Positions 1 through 8,611 of a stretch of DNA of 64,000 nt are shown here, piece after piece. The number at the start of each line of letters is the position of its first letter. Positions within the stretch are counted from its first letter, which is position 1. The notes beneath the pieces are model-generated. The model did not search any database, had not been told where the DNA came from, and saw only the letters and a program-made list of their open reading frames with translations. Source of the stretch: Serinicoccus marinus DSM 15273 (GTDB taxonomy: Bacteria > Actinomycetota > Actinomycetes > Actinomycetales > Dermatophilaceae). The stretch lies in contig NZ_CP043808.1 in the NCBI RefSeq assembly GCF_008386315.1, forward strand, positions 2,914,001 to 2,978,000, in the 5' to 3' direction. The translations under genes were made by a program, and so were the position numbers.

Positions 1-367
1 GCTCCCGCCAGAACGGTTCCTCCGCCTGTACCACCCGAACCGGTGTCCGCCCCACCACGTACACCACACCACCGGTCTCCACCCGGCCCGGCGACGTCGA
101 GGTCACCACCCCCGACAACCCGTTCACCGCCACCACCCCCACCGGCTGCCGCACCGTGGTCGACAACGGCAACGACCGCCCCACCGACCCCTGGACCACC
201 TCACCCCACACCACCTCACCCGCCGGCGAGCTCGACTCGCCCACCGACGTGTCCGGCAACGTCGCCCGCGACGCCCACCACCCCGCCGCCCCAACCCCGA
301 TCACCAGCAGCACGACCAGCAGCGCGACGCCCGACTTGCGCGAGGTCCTCCCCGCACTCCTTACCAT
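1..367 (-). CDS. Efflux-type membrane-anchored adaptor, N-terminal part (runs off window)
   Basis: Read from an ATG at 367 towards position 1, this frame stays open and leaves the window, so only about 122 N-terminal residues are visible. Residues 12-30 form one hydrophobic anchor (SGVALLVVLLVIGVGAAGWW), followed by an extracytoplasmic region. The visible C-terminal stretch GGVVYVVGRTPVRVVQAEEP resembles the part of actinobacterial MacA/HlyD-like or peptidoglycan-binding adaptors that usually precede an ABC exporter. GGAAGGA lies 7 nt before the start. Exporter genes would be expected beyond position 1. The family call is by motif resemblance only. Confidence 0.6.
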   Translation of the reverse strand, partial: MVRSAGRTSRKSGVALLVVLLVIGVGAAGWWASRATLPDTSVGESSSPAGEVVWGEVVQGSVGRSLPLSTTVRQPVGVVAVNGLSGVVTSTSPGRVETGGVVYVVGRTPVRVVQAEEPFWRE

Positions 368-750
368 CCGCCGATCCTTCCACAGATAGCACGAGCCTCC
401 TGGGTTCTTGCTAACGGGCTCCTCCTGTGGGCACCGCTCCTCCACATCGGCCCGTTTAACGTCACTGACCGTGACCTGTTCATAGATGTCGGCTCCCGCG
501 ACCCAGGCTCCTGCAGACACTTACCGGTCAGCCGAAGTGCCTCCTCGTCAACCCCTTTGCCTTTGGCGCGACTCTGTCGGTGCTCACCGTAGACGAGAGA
601 TCGACCACCCTGCACCCCAGCAACCAGTGCCGGGATGACCACCGGCAACACCATGCTGAGGCGACCACCCAACGAACACTGATCTGCTACACAGAGACAG
701 GTCTTTCTCGCGAGGCCATGAGAGCGCCGTAGACACGTCACACATTTGAG
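368..750. other. Intergenic region without a supported gene
   Basis: About 380 bases between two minus-strand genes. A 126-codon minus frame exists but has no ribosome-binding site, mixed third positions and no recognisable sequence. The promoter of the adaptor gene should lie at about 380-450. I see no RNA gene or repeat. Confidence 0.5.
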
Positions 751-1311
751 CTACTCTTGCGCGTTGATGTCCGGCTCAGGGCACGATTCGGTCATGATTG
801 ACCCTTCGCCGGTTGAGGGCAAGAACGGGGACCAGGGGGACCGTCCTTCACGATAATCTGCCAGGAACACGCCGAAACTCACCGGCTCGGACGGCGAGAA
901 TCCCTCCGAAACCAGGCATTCATAGGCCTTGACATTCTCGTCAAACAACCATCGGATCTCTTCATCGGTCAGGGGAGCAGCCGCAGCCCCGTAGTCCACC
1001 TCTTGATCGCACGACTCATTAGCCTGCTCGTAGGCCTGCCGTTGTTCGCCCACCTCCACCGTCAGCGTGCCATCGGCGTTTTGCTGAGACGGGAATCCTC
1101 GGTCTTCCAAGCACTGTCGACGCTGCTCCAGCGCCTCCCGGGCCGCGGTCCCTCGCAATTGTCGAGACTCTTCGACGCTCAGGGTCGACAGGTCGGTGGC
1201 CTGCGAGGCATCAGTGCTTCGCTCCTGATCGACGGTCCCCGGACTACTGCATCCCCAGAGGACCGCGAGGGCTAGCGCAATGGCAGAGAGTCGCCTGACG
1301 CGAGCCCCCAC
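751..1311 (-). CDS. Putative lipoprotein of unknown function
   Basis: A GTG start at 1311 gives a protein of about 186 residues beginning with a short arginine-rich segment, a hydrophobic stretch and the lipobox LWGC, so it should be lipid-anchored outside the membrane. The mature part is acidic, with several Cys, and contains ALEQRRQCLEDRGF and YECLVSEGF, two similar segments of the kind seen in small actinobacterial lipoproteins with paired cysteines. The frame is open further upstream to 1455, but that would overlap the next gene and bury the signal peptide. GTG at 1299 is an alternative start. Function unknown. Confidence 0.6.
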   Translation of the reverse strand: MGARVRRLSAIALALAVLWGCSSPGTVDQERSTDASQATDLSTLSVEESRQLRGTAAREALEQRRQCLEDRGFPSQQNADGTLTVEVGEQRQAYEQANESCDQEVDYGAAAAPLTDEEIRWLFDENVKAYECLVSEGFSPSEPVSFGVFLADYREGRSPWSPFLPSTGEGSIMTESCPEPDINAQE

Positions 1312-1340
1312 TGCGATCCGCAGTCTGCCGGACGCCGGGT

Positions 1341-1673
1341 TCAGGGCGAACCGTCGCCGCAGAAGGCGTACGTGCCCGGTTTGTCGAGACTCAGACTGCC
1401 CGTTGCGGCCCAGTAGCCCCCTTGTGCCATTCCCTTGGTGTTGTGGGTACGCCAACTGCTGCTGTAGGAGATGATGACGTACTGGCTGCTTCCTGGCCCC
1501 ATGATCTGGCCTTCACCACGCCACCGAGCGTGTGTCCATGGGTCCGTCCACGAGCTGCAGGAACTGTCGTAGAACCATCCCGAATGACGCACAACTGCGG
1601 ATGCAGGACCCGCAGTTGCTCCGACCACGGCCAGCGCCGCTGCGCCAGCAGTCAGTTTTCGCAAGAATCGCAT
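1341..1673 (-). CDS. Small secreted protein of unknown function
   Basis: A 110-residue protein with a clear Sec signal peptide (MRFLRKLTAGAAALAVVG, predicted cleavage after ASA near residue 26). The mature domain is about 85 residues, rich in Trp, Ser and Gly, with three Cys including SSCSSW and FCGDG. The ATG at 1673 is chosen because GGAGG sits 9 nt upstream; a TTG further up would include that site. The gene lies just upstream of the lipoprotein on the same strand, so the two may be co-transcribed. The fold is not recognised; a small extracellular factor or lactococcin-like peptide is conceivable but unsupported. Confidence 0.6.
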   Translation of the reverse strand: MRFLRKLTAGAAALAVVGATAGPASAVVRHSGWFYDSSCSSWTDPWTHARWRGEGQIMGPGSSQYVIISYSSSWRTHNTKGMAQGGYWAATGSLSLDKPGTYAFCGDGSP

Positions 1674-1798
1674 ATATCTGCCCTCCAAGATGCTGGGAGC
1701 GTCTTCGCCGCCAAGCTATGATTCGACCGTACCCCCCCCCGATCGGCTTAGCAACATCGAGGCCAGGCTCTTGACCAAACCTTTACTCCAGGAACTCT

Positions 1799-2680
1799 TC
1801 ACCTCTTCTCCAGCTTCGGGTCCAGCCAGTCCCGCAGTCCGTCGCCGAAGAGGTTGAAGCCGAGCACCGACAGCGCGATCGCCGCGCCGGGGATGAGCGC
1901 CAGGTGCGGCGCCGTGCGCAACGTGGTCTGCGCCTCGTAGAGCATCCGCCCCCAGCTCGCCTGGCCGGTCGGCGTGCCCAGGCCGAGGTAGGCCAGCGCC
2001 GCCTCGGCGAGGATCGCGATGGCGAAGGAGACCGACGCCTGCACGATGACGAGCCCCGCCACGTTGGGTATGACGTGGCGCACCGCCATCCCCAGCGGCG
2101 AGCGTCCCGCGGCCCGGGCGGCGACGACATACTCGGTCTTCATCACCCCGAGCGCGCCGGAGCGGGTGATGCGGGCGAAGGCCGGGATCGTCGCGATGCC
2201 GATGGCGATCATCGCCACCCGCGTCGACCCGCCGTAGAGCGCGGCGAACATGATCGCCAGCAGCAGCGCGGGAAAGGCCAGCAGCACGTCGTTGGAGCGC
2301 ATCACGAGCTGGCCGAGCCAGCCGGGCGACATGGCCGCGAGGATCCCGAGCGGCACCCCGACAAGCGCCGCGACGCCGACGGCGACGAAGCCGACATACA
2401 GGGTCGTGCGTGCCCCGACGAGGATCTGGGTGAAGACGTCGCGGCGGTAGCGGTCGGTGCCGAGCCAGTGCTCGGCGTTGGGCGTCTGGTAGGCCTCGAC
2501 CGGGAGGACCCGCATCGGCACATACGGCGTCCAGACGTAGGAGACGAGCGCGAGCACGACGACCACGGCGACGAGACCCCCGCCGAGGAGCAGCGAGGGG
2601 TTGAGCCGGCGCCCGCCCGAGCCGCCGGCAGGGGCCTGCCCCTCGAGCCCTTGCGCGGCCGCGCCCTGGATCTCGCTCAT
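1799..2680 (-). CDS. Peptide/nickel-type ABC transporter permease (DppC-like)
   Basis: 293-residue inner-membrane permease. It has the usual DppC/OppC layout: a short cytoplasmic N-terminus, a first transmembrane helix at about residues 30-50, a periplasmic loop with the typical HWLGTDRYRRDVFTQILVGA segment, then a five-helix transport domain carrying the EAA-type loop (RAAGRSPLGMAVRHVIPN). The ATG at 2680 overlaps the stop of the upstream permease (ATGA), so the two are translationally coupled. It would form the heterodimeric channel with the DppB-like protein and receive substrate from the binding protein encoded just upstream. No ATPase gene is adjacent, so a distant or shared ATPase is expected. 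Confidence 0.88.
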   Translation of the reverse strand: MSEIQGAAAQGLEGQAPAGGSGGRRLNPSLLLGGGLVAVVVVLALVSYVWTPYVPMRVLPVEAYQTPNAEHWLGTDRYRRDVFTQILVGARTTLYVGFVAVGVAALVGVPLGILAAMSPGWLGQLVMRSNDVLLAFPALLLAIMFAALYGGSTRVAMIAIGIATIPAFARITRSGALGVMKTEYVVAARAAGRSPLGMAVRHVIPNVAGLVIVQASVSFAIAILAEAALAYLGLGTPTGQASWGRMLYEAQTTLRTAPHLALIPGAAIALSVLGFNLFGDGLRDWLDPKLEKR

Positions 2681-3627
2681 CGCGACCCCGTCCGCAGCCG
2701 TGGGTCGATGACGAGGTAGAGCGCGTCGACGAGGAAGTTGATGAGCAGCGTGGCCACCACGAGGACCATGACGACGGTCTGCACGGTGAGGAGCTCGCGG
2801 TCGGCGACCGAGTCCAGCAGCAGCGACCCCAGGCCCGGGATGACGAAGACCTGCTCGATCACAACCGCGCCGATGAGCAGGGTCGCGAGCTGCAGGCCGA
2901 GCACGGTGACCACCGGCACCGCGGCGTTGCGCAGACCGTGCCGCCACAGCGCCTGCACCGGGCGCAGCCCCTTGGCCCGGGCGGTGCGAAGGTAGTCCTC
3001 GCGGAGCACGTCGAGGACGGCGGAGCGGACATACCGCGCCAGCACCGCCGCCTGCACCATCGCGAGCGCGACCGACGGGAGGACGATCCGCTGCAGGAAG
3101 CCCACCGGGTCCTGCGACGGCACGACCCAGCCGCCGCTCGGCACCCAGCGCAGCCGCACCGCGAAGACCGAGATGAGCACGATGCCGGCGAGGAAGGCCG
3201 GGATCGCGACGCCGACCTGGGACAGCGCCGACATGAGGAGCCCGTCGAGGTGGCGGTGGCGCACCGCCATCCAGATGCCGACCGGGACGGCGACGAGCAC
3301 GGCCAGGACCATGGCCGTGACGACGAGGATGAGGGTGACCTGCAGCCGGTCGGCGATCTGCGGGCCGATCGCCGCCTTGGAGACGAACTCGATGCCCGGG
3401 TCGAGGGTGACCAGGCCGCGCATCCAGTCGAGGTACTGCACCACGAGGGGCCGGTCCAGCCCGAACTGCTCGCGCAGCCGCGCGACCGCCTCGTCCGAGG
3501 CATTGATCCCGAGCGCCACCCGCGCCGGGTCACCCGGCAGCACCCGCATGAAGCCGAAGACCAGCACCGACGCCGCCAGGACGCTGGCCACGAGGACCAG
3601 CGCGCGGTGCAGCAGGCGCAGGAGCAT
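2677..3627 (-). CDS. Peptide/nickel-type ABC transporter permease (DppB-like)
   Basis: 316 residues, the normal length for DppB/OppB. The N-terminal helix is followed by the family signature FMRVLPGDPARVALG, a periplasmic domain containing FGLDRPLVVQYLDWM, and the six-helix core with the EAA loop RTARAKGLRPVQALWRHGLRN. The C-terminus ends in the typical DALYLVIDPRLR. It is the first permease of the operon after the solute-binding protein. The 185 bp between them contains inverted repeats that could modulate transcription. The substrate class (peptide, opine or nickel) cannot be told from the permease. Confidence 0.9.
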   Translation of the reverse strand: MLLRLLHRALVLVASVLAASVLVFGFMRVLPGDPARVALGINASDEAVARLREQFGLDRPLVVQYLDWMRGLVTLDPGIEFVSKAAIGPQIADRLQVTLILVVTAMVLAVLVAVPVGIWMAVRHRHLDGLLMSALSQVGVAIPAFLAGIVLISVFAVRLRWVPSGGWVVPSQDPVGFLQRIVLPSVALAMVQAAVLARYVRSAVLDVLREDYLRTARAKGLRPVQALWRHGLRNAAVPVVTVLGLQLATLLIGAVVIEQVFVIPGLGSLLLDSVADRELLTVQTVVMVLVVATLLINFLVDALYLVIDPRLRTGSR

Positions 3628-3674
3628 GGCTCAGCACCCTAGAGGGTGACGCGGGCACGGACCCGGCGGCAGGC

Positions 3675-3785
3675 ATACCTCGACCTGGGCAAGGGTGTGC
3701 TGCACGTCTGGGACCTGCGCAAGGTTGTGCACCAGATGCGCCCTTCTCGACGGCGGATCCGGTGCACAAGGTTGCCCAGGTCAGG
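3675..3785. promoter_or_regulatory. Inverted-repeat-rich gap between binding protein and permease genes
   Basis: The plus strand reads cctgggcaagggtgtgctgc near 3685, and a partly matching inverted copy ending gcacaaggttgcccagg lies near 3765-3782. Smaller GTGCAC-centred palindromes lie between them (gttgtgcacc and ggtgcacaag). This could be a transcript-processing or attenuating stem that lowers permease expression relative to the binding protein, a common arrangement in ABC operons. It is not a canonical terminator because no T run follows. Confidence 0.4.
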
Positions 3786-3812
3786 CGGAGGCGCCGAGAG
3801 CCCCGGGCGCCG

Positions 3813-5402
3813 TCACTCCCGCGCGAGGTCGCCCAGGTCGAAGGACTCCCGGAGGGCGTTGGTCGGCAGCCCGGTGATGTCCGGGTCGGCGACCATGAGG
3901 TTGGGCAGCAGGAAGAGGAAGTCGGCGGCGGCCTCCTCGCTGATGAGCGCCGCGGCCTCCTGCAGCTTCTCGGTCTGCTCCTCCTCGGTGCCGGCGTCAG
4001 CCTCCTCGAAGAGGGTCTGGACCTCCTCCGTGCCGTAGGTCGTGTAGTAGTCCGGGTTGCCGAACACGGCAGACATGTCACGCCCCTCGACGTGCGACAC
4101 GATCGACATGTCGTAGTCCTTGTTGGTGAAAACGGTCTCCAGCCAGGCCGCGGGGAACTCCAGCTCGTCGATGGTCACCTCCAGCCCGGCGTCCTCGAGC
4201 ATGGACTCGACGACCGTGCCGCAGGAGACGGCATACGGCAGCGACGGTATGCGCAGCCGCAGCTCGGTGCCCTCGGCGCCGGCCTCGGAGATGAGCCGCT
4301 GCGCCTCCTCGAGGTCGAAGGGGTAGTCGCCGGTGCGGTCCTCGTACCACGGGTCGGTGACCGGGACCATTGAGCCGATCAGCTCGCCGCGTCCGGCCCA
4401 GCAGGTGTCCATGAGGGCCTGGTGGTCGATGGCGTGCCGGACCGCCCGCCGCAGCTCGACGTCGGCCAGCGGGTTGCCCTCCTCCTGGTTCATCGACAGC
4501 ACGACCTCGCCGTTGGTGGTCCCCTCGACGATCTGGAAGTCGCCGCCCTCGAACTCGGCCAGCGACTCCGGGGCCTGCACCGTCGAGACGACGTCGATGG
4601 AGTCGGTGAGCATCGCGTTGTTGAGCGCGTTGGCGTCGTCGAAATAGCGCATCTCGACGGAGGCGAAGTAGGGCGCATCGCCGTGGTAGTCGGGGTTGCG
4701 CTCCAGCGTGATCTGCGAGCCGCGGTCCCAGTTCTCGAAGACGTAGGGGCCGGTGCCGATCGCCTCCTCGGCGAGGTTGTCGACCCCCTCGGTGTCGAAC
4801 ATCGCCCCGACGAGGGTCGTCAGGTTGTAGAGGAACTGGTTGCTGGGGCGGGTGAGCGTGACCTCCAGCGTGGTGTCGTCGACCGCCTCGACCGACTCCA
4901 CGACGTCGAACTTGGCCTTGAGCCCGTTGGTCCAGGCGTCGGAGGAGACCCGCTCGATCGAGAACTTCGCGTCCTCGGCGGTGAACTCGCTGCCGTCGGA
5001 GAAGGTGACGCCCTCCTCGAGCGTGAAGGTGTAGGTCAGCCGGTCCTCGCTGACCTCCCACTCCGTGGCGAGTCCCGGCACGATCTCCGCGCTCTCCCCG
5101 TCGATCTGCACCAGGGTCTCGTAGACGTTGTCCATCATGACCTGAGGGATCGCCGCCCCTCCATTCGTGGTGAAGTCGAGGCTGGCCGGCTCGGCGACGA
5201 GGCCGATGCGGACCGTCTCGTCCGAGCCACCGGGCTCCGGGGCCGCGGCGGTGTCGTCGCCGCCGTCACCGGAGCCGGCGGACTCCCCCTCCTCCTGCGA
5301 CCCGGTGTCCGAGCTGGTGCCGGCCCCGGCGTTGCAGCCGGCGAGCAGTGCGGTCGCGGCCAGCGCGGCGATGAGCGAGCGAGTCTTCGTCGACGTCGTC
5401 AT
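3813..5402 (-). CDS. Extracellular solute-binding lipoprotein, family 5 (peptide/nickel type)
   Basis: 529 residues from ATG 5402; in-frame ATGs at 5411 and 5414 are alternatives. The signal sequence ends in the lipobox LLAGC, followed by a disordered Gly/Ser/Asp/Glu linker of about 40 residues and then the SBP_bac_5 domain, starting TVRIGLVAEPASLDF and containing TFTLEEGVTFSDGSEFTAEDAKFSIERV, the family hallmark. It should capture a peptide-like ligand and deliver it to the two permeases downstream. It is divergent from glycerate kinase, with only about 50 bp between the starts. A missing ATPase is the only oddity of the operon. Confidence 0.9.
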   Translation of the reverse strand: MTTSTKTRSLIAALAATALLAGCNAGAGTSSDTGSQEEGESAGSGDGGDDTAAAPEPGGSDETVRIGLVAEPASLDFTTNGGAAIPQVMMDNVYETLVQIDGESAEIVPGLATEWEVSEDRLTYTFTLEEGVTFSDGSEFTAEDAKFSIERVSSDAWTNGLKAKFDVVESVEAVDDTTLEVTLTRPSNQFLYNLTTLVGAMFDTEGVDNLAEEAIGTGPYVFENWDRGSQITLERNPDYHGDAPYFASVEMRYFDDANALNNAMLTDSIDVVSTVQAPESLAEFEGGDFQIVEGTTNGEVVLSMNQEEGNPLADVELRRAVRHAIDHQALMDTCWAGRGELIGSMVPVTDPWYEDRTGDYPFDLEEAQRLISEAGAEGTELRLRIPSLPYAVSCGTVVESMLEDAGLEVTIDELEFPAAWLETVFTNKDYDMSIVSHVEGRDMSAVFGNPDYYTTYGTEEVQTLFEEADAGTEEEQTEKLQEAAALISEEAAADFLFLLPNLMVADPDITGLPTNALRESFDLGDLARE

Positions 5403-5462
5403 GCGCGCCATCATCGTGCATCCGCACACGCCCGCGCCAATCCTTGCCCTAGGGTCAGGGCT

Positions 5463-6512
5463 GTGAGCACCGCCGCCGACACCCCCGCCCGCCCCGTCGT
5501 GCTGATCGCGCCGGACAAGTTCCGCGGGTCGCTGACCGCTCCCGAGGTCGTCGCGGCCGCTCGCTCCGGGGCGCAGGCGGCGGGCTGGGACGTCATCGGT
5601 ATGCCGATGGCCGACGGCGGTGAGGGCATGCTCGACGCCTTCGGCGGGGCCAACCGGACCAGCGCCGTGACCGGACCGCTGGGCACGCCGGTCGAGGCGC
5701 AGTGGCGGCTGGGGGACGACGGCGTGGCGGTCATCGAGTCCGCGGCGGCCAGCGGGCTGGTGCTGGCCGGCGGCAAGGAGGGCAACGACCCCGTAGGCGC
5801 GACCAGCGCCGGCACCGGTGAGCTCGTCGCGCAGGCCGTGCGTGACGGGGCGACGCGCGTGATCGTGGGCCTCGGGGGGTCGGCGATGAGTGACGGCGGG
5901 CGCGGGGCGGTCGAGGCGGCGCGGGCCGTGCTCGACGGGCAGACACCGGCCGAGCGCGGGGTGGAGCTGCTCGCGGCGTGCGACGTGCAGACACCCTTCG
6001 TCGAGGCCGCTCAGGTCTTCGGGCCGCAGAAGGGCGCCAGCGGCGACCAGGTCGTCGAGCTCACCGGGCGCCTCTTCGAGCTGCAGGGCAGGTATGTCGA
6101 GGAGTTCGGCGTCGACGTGTCGACCACTCCTGGCGCGGGTGCGGCCGGCGGCCTCGGGGGCGGGATGCTCGTGCTGGGCGGCTCCCTCGTGCCGGGGCTC
6201 CGGCTGGTGGCCGAGCAGGTCGGGCTGGCCGACGCGGTCGCGCGGGCCGACGCGATCGTCACCGGCGAGGGCGCCCTGGACGCCGAGTCGTTCAACGGCA
6301 AGGTCGTCGGCGGGGTGGTCGACGAGGCCGAGCCCTACGGCATACCTGTCATCGTCGTCGCGGGCGTGGTGCGCGAGGACGCCCCCGCGGCGCGGCTCGC
6401 CGGGCTCCGCGTCGTCGACCTCTCGGCGACCTACGGCGCCGCCGCCTCCTGGACCGACACCGCCGACTGCCTCGAGCGCGCCGTCACCGAGCAGCTCACC
6501 ACCCTCGCCTGA
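5463..6512 (+). CDS. Glycerate kinase (GckA/GarK, type II family)
   Basis: 349 residues. It begins with the family signature APDKFRGSLTAPEVV, followed by MADGGEGMLDAF and a glycine-rich GLGGSAMSDGGRG, and later TPGAGAAGGLGGGM and VTGEGALDAESFNGKV, all typical of PF02595 glycerate kinases. The reaction is ATP-dependent phosphorylation of D-glycerate, feeding glyoxylate or serine carbon into glycolysis. The GTG start at 5463 has no Shine-Dalgarno sequence. TAGGGT at 5450-5455 ends 7 nt before it, so the mRNA is probably leaderless. The gene is monocistronic and divergent from the transporter operon. Confidence 0.9.
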   Translation: MSTAADTPARPVVLIAPDKFRGSLTAPEVVAAARSGAQAAGWDVIGMPMADGGEGMLDAFGGANRTSAVTGPLGTPVEAQWRLGDDGVAVIESAAASGLVLAGGKEGNDPVGATSAGTGELVAQAVRDGATRVIVGLGGSAMSDGGRGAVEAARAVLDGQTPAERGVELLAACDVQTPFVEAAQVFGPQKGASGDQVVELTGRLFELQGRYVEEFGVDVSTTPGAGAAGGLGGGMLVLGGSLVPGLRLVAEQVGLADAVARADAIVTGEGALDAESFNGKVVGGVVDEAEPYGIPVIVVAGVVREDAPAARLAGLRVVDLSATYGAAASWTDTADCLERAVTEQLTTLA

Positions 6513-6565
6513 CCGACCGCACGGCCAAGCACGCACCGACCGCACGGTCTGCAGGGCCGAGCGGT

Positions 6566-6653
6566 TACCCGCGGGTAGGGAGCTGAGGGGCCGGTATAGA
6601 CTGACGCCAGATACGGCGTACCGTCGGTACCGCATACCTGACCAGAGGTCAGG
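6566..6653 (+). promoter_or_regulatory. Promoter/operator region of the acyl-CoA dehydrogenase gene
   Basis: Three perfect palindromes precede the gene: TACCCGCGGGTA at 6566-6577; GTACC-GTC-GGTAC at about 6618-6630; and CCTGACC-AGA-GGTCAGG at 6637-6653. TATAGA at about 6594-6599 is a good -10, which puts the first palindrome over the -35 zone, as expected for a repressor operator. TetR-type regulators commonly control fadE genes in actinobacteria, but the regulator is not in this window. Confidence 0.45.
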
Positions 6654-6675
6654 ACCGCACACCTGAGGAGCCAGC

Positions 6676-8571
6676 GTGGGCCACTACCGCAGCAACGTCC
6701 GGGACGCGGAGTTCGTCCTCTTCGACGTCCTCGGCCGCCAGGACGTCCTGGGCCGGGCGCCCTACGAGGAGGTCGACGTCGAGACCGCCCGCGCGGCGCT
6801 GGCGCAGGTCGCCGAGCTGGCGGAGGGCCCGATCGCCGCCTCCTTCACCGAGTCCGACCGGACACCGCCCGTCTTCGACCCGGCCACCGGCGAGGTCAGC
6901 ATGCCGGAGAGCTTCGTCCGGTCCTACCAGACCTGGGTGGAGAACGAGTTCTGGCGGCTGGAAATCGAGGAGGGGCTGGGCGGTACGCCCGCTCCCCCGA
7001 GCCTCACCTGGGCGATGTCCGAGCTGGTCATGGGCGCCAACCCGGCGGTCAAGATGTTCGCCGCGGGCTACACCTTCGCCAACGTCCTCCACCGCCTCGG
7101 CACCCCGCAGCAGCAGCAGCTCGCGCAGCTCATGGTCGACAAGGCGTGGGGCGCGACCATGATGCTCACCGAGCCCGACGCCGGCTCCGACGTCGGCGCG
7201 GGCCGGACCAGGGCGGTCAAGGCCGGCGACGGCACCTGGCACCTGACCGGCACCAAGCGCTTCATCACCAGCGGCGTCGCGCCGTTCTACGACAACGTCG
7301 TCCACTTCGCCCTGGCCCGCCCGGAGGGCGCCGGCCCGGGCACCAAGGGGCTCTCGCTGTTCATCCTCACCGACCGGCACGTCACCGACCTCGAGACCGG
7401 TGAGCTCGGCGAGCGCAACGGGGTCCGGGTCACGGGCCTCGAGCACAAGATGGGCCTCAAGGTCTCGACGACCTGCGAGGTCTCCTTCGGCGAGGACCCG
7501 GACCGCCCGGCCGTCGGCTACCTCCTCGGCGAGGTACACGACGGCATCGCGCAGATGTTCCGGATCATCGAGTATGCCCGGATGCTCGTCGGCACGAAGG
7601 CGATCGCCACGCTCTCGGCCGGCTACCAGGCGGCCCTCGCCTATGCCAAGGAGCGGGTCCAGGGCGCCGACCTCACCCAGATGGCGGACAAGACCGCCCC
7701 GCGGGTGACGATCACCCACCACCCCGACGTGCGCCGCTCGCTGCTGCTGCAGAAGTCCTACTCCGAGGGGCTGCGGGCGCTCATGCTCTACACCGCCAGC
7801 GTCCAGGACCAGGTCCACGCCGCGCAGGACCAGGGCGAGGACACCGGCGACGGCCCCGACGTCGGGCTGGCCGCTCGGGTCAACGACCTGCTGCTGCCGC
7901 TGGTGAAAGGCTGCGGCAGCGAGCGCGCCTTCACGCTGCTCGGCACCGAGTCGCTGCAGACCCTGGGCGGCTCCGGCTTCCTGCAGGACTACCCCATCGA
8001 GCAGTACGTCCGCGACGCCAAGATCGACAGCCTCTACGAGGGCACCACCGCGATCCAGGGGCAGGACTTCTTCTTCCGCAAGATCCTGCGCGACCGCGGT
8101 CAGGCCCTCGGCCACGTCGCGGCGCAGGTGCAGCAGACCGCCTCGGCGCAGGTCGACGACGGCCTCGGCGACATCCGGGGCGCGGTGCTGCGCGGGCTCG
8201 GCGAGGTCAACGAGATGGTGGAGTTCCTCACCGCGAGGGCGGTGGAGAGCCAGACCCGGCCCGAGGCGGTGTATGCCGTCGGCCTGGGCACCACCCGCCT
8301 GCTGCTCGCCACCGGTGACCTGCTCATCGGCTGGCTGCTGCTGCGCGAGGCGGAGGCCGCCCAGCGGCTGCTGGACTCCGGCGAGCGCGGCGTCAGCGGG
8401 GTGAGCGCCGCCGACGACGACGGCCAGGCCTTCCTGCAGGGCAAGGTCGCCGCGGCCCGCTTCTTCGCCACCGAGGTGCTCCCGCGCCTGGGCGCCGACC
8501 GCCGCACCGTCACCGCCGCCGATGACGGTCAGGTGGCGTCCGTGATGGGTCTTCCGGAGGCCGCCTTCTGA
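6676..8571 (+). CDS. Acyl-CoA dehydrogenase, long FadE5-like type
   Basis: 631 residues, the length of the large mycobacterial FadE5-like class rather than the 380-400 of short-chain enzymes. The FAD/substrate-binding middle domain holds MLTEPDAGSDVGAGRT and WHLTGTKRFITSG. The C-terminal domain has QTLGGSGFLQDYPIEQYVRDAKIDSLYEGTTAIQGQDFF, including the likely catalytic Glu of the YEGTT motif. An extra C-terminal helical domain follows. It oxidises acyl-CoA to trans-2-enoyl-CoA in beta-oxidation. The GTG start at 6676 is preceded by GAGGAG. No electron-transfer flavoprotein or other beta-oxidation gene is adjacent. Confidence 0.92.
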   Translation: MGHYRSNVRDAEFVLFDVLGRQDVLGRAPYEEVDVETARAALAQVAELAEGPIAASFTESDRTPPVFDPATGEVSMPESFVRSYQTWVENEFWRLEIEEGLGGTPAPPSLTWAMSELVMGANPAVKMFAAGYTFANVLHRLGTPQQQQLAQLMVDKAWGATMMLTEPDAGSDVGAGRTRAVKAGDGTWHLTGTKRFITSGVAPFYDNVVHFALARPEGAGPGTKGLSLFILTDRHVTDLETGELGERNGVRVTGLEHKMGLKVSTTCEVSFGEDPDRPAVGYLLGEVHDGIAQMFRIIEYARMLVGTKAIATLSAGYQAALAYAKERVQGADLTQMADKTAPRVTITHHPDVRRSLLLQKSYSEGLRALMLYTASVQDQVHAAQDQGEDTGDGPDVGLAARVNDLLLPLVKGCGSERAFTLLGTESLQTLGGSGFLQDYPIEQYVRDAKIDSLYEGTTAIQGQDFFFRKILRDRGQALGHVAAQVQQTASAQVDDGLGDIRGAVLRGLGEVNEMVEFLTARAVESQTRPEAVYAVGLGTTRLLLATGDLLIGWLLLREAEAAQRLLDSGERGVSGVSAADDDGQAFLQGKVAAARFFATEVLPRLGADRRTVTAADDGQVASVMGLPEAAF

Positions 8572-8611
8572 GCGCACTCGCCGCCCGGTCGCGCCGCCGG
8601 AGCGGAGCGTC

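Noticed and set aside
361..741. 126-codon minus frame after the efflux adaptor
   Set aside because: No ribosome-binding site, poor codon bias and no recognisable motif; it overlaps the adaptor's promoter.
6649..8577. 642-codon minus frame opposite the acyl-CoA dehydrogenase
   Set aside because: Classic antisense shadow in high-GC DNA; the plus strand encodes an unmistakable enzyme.
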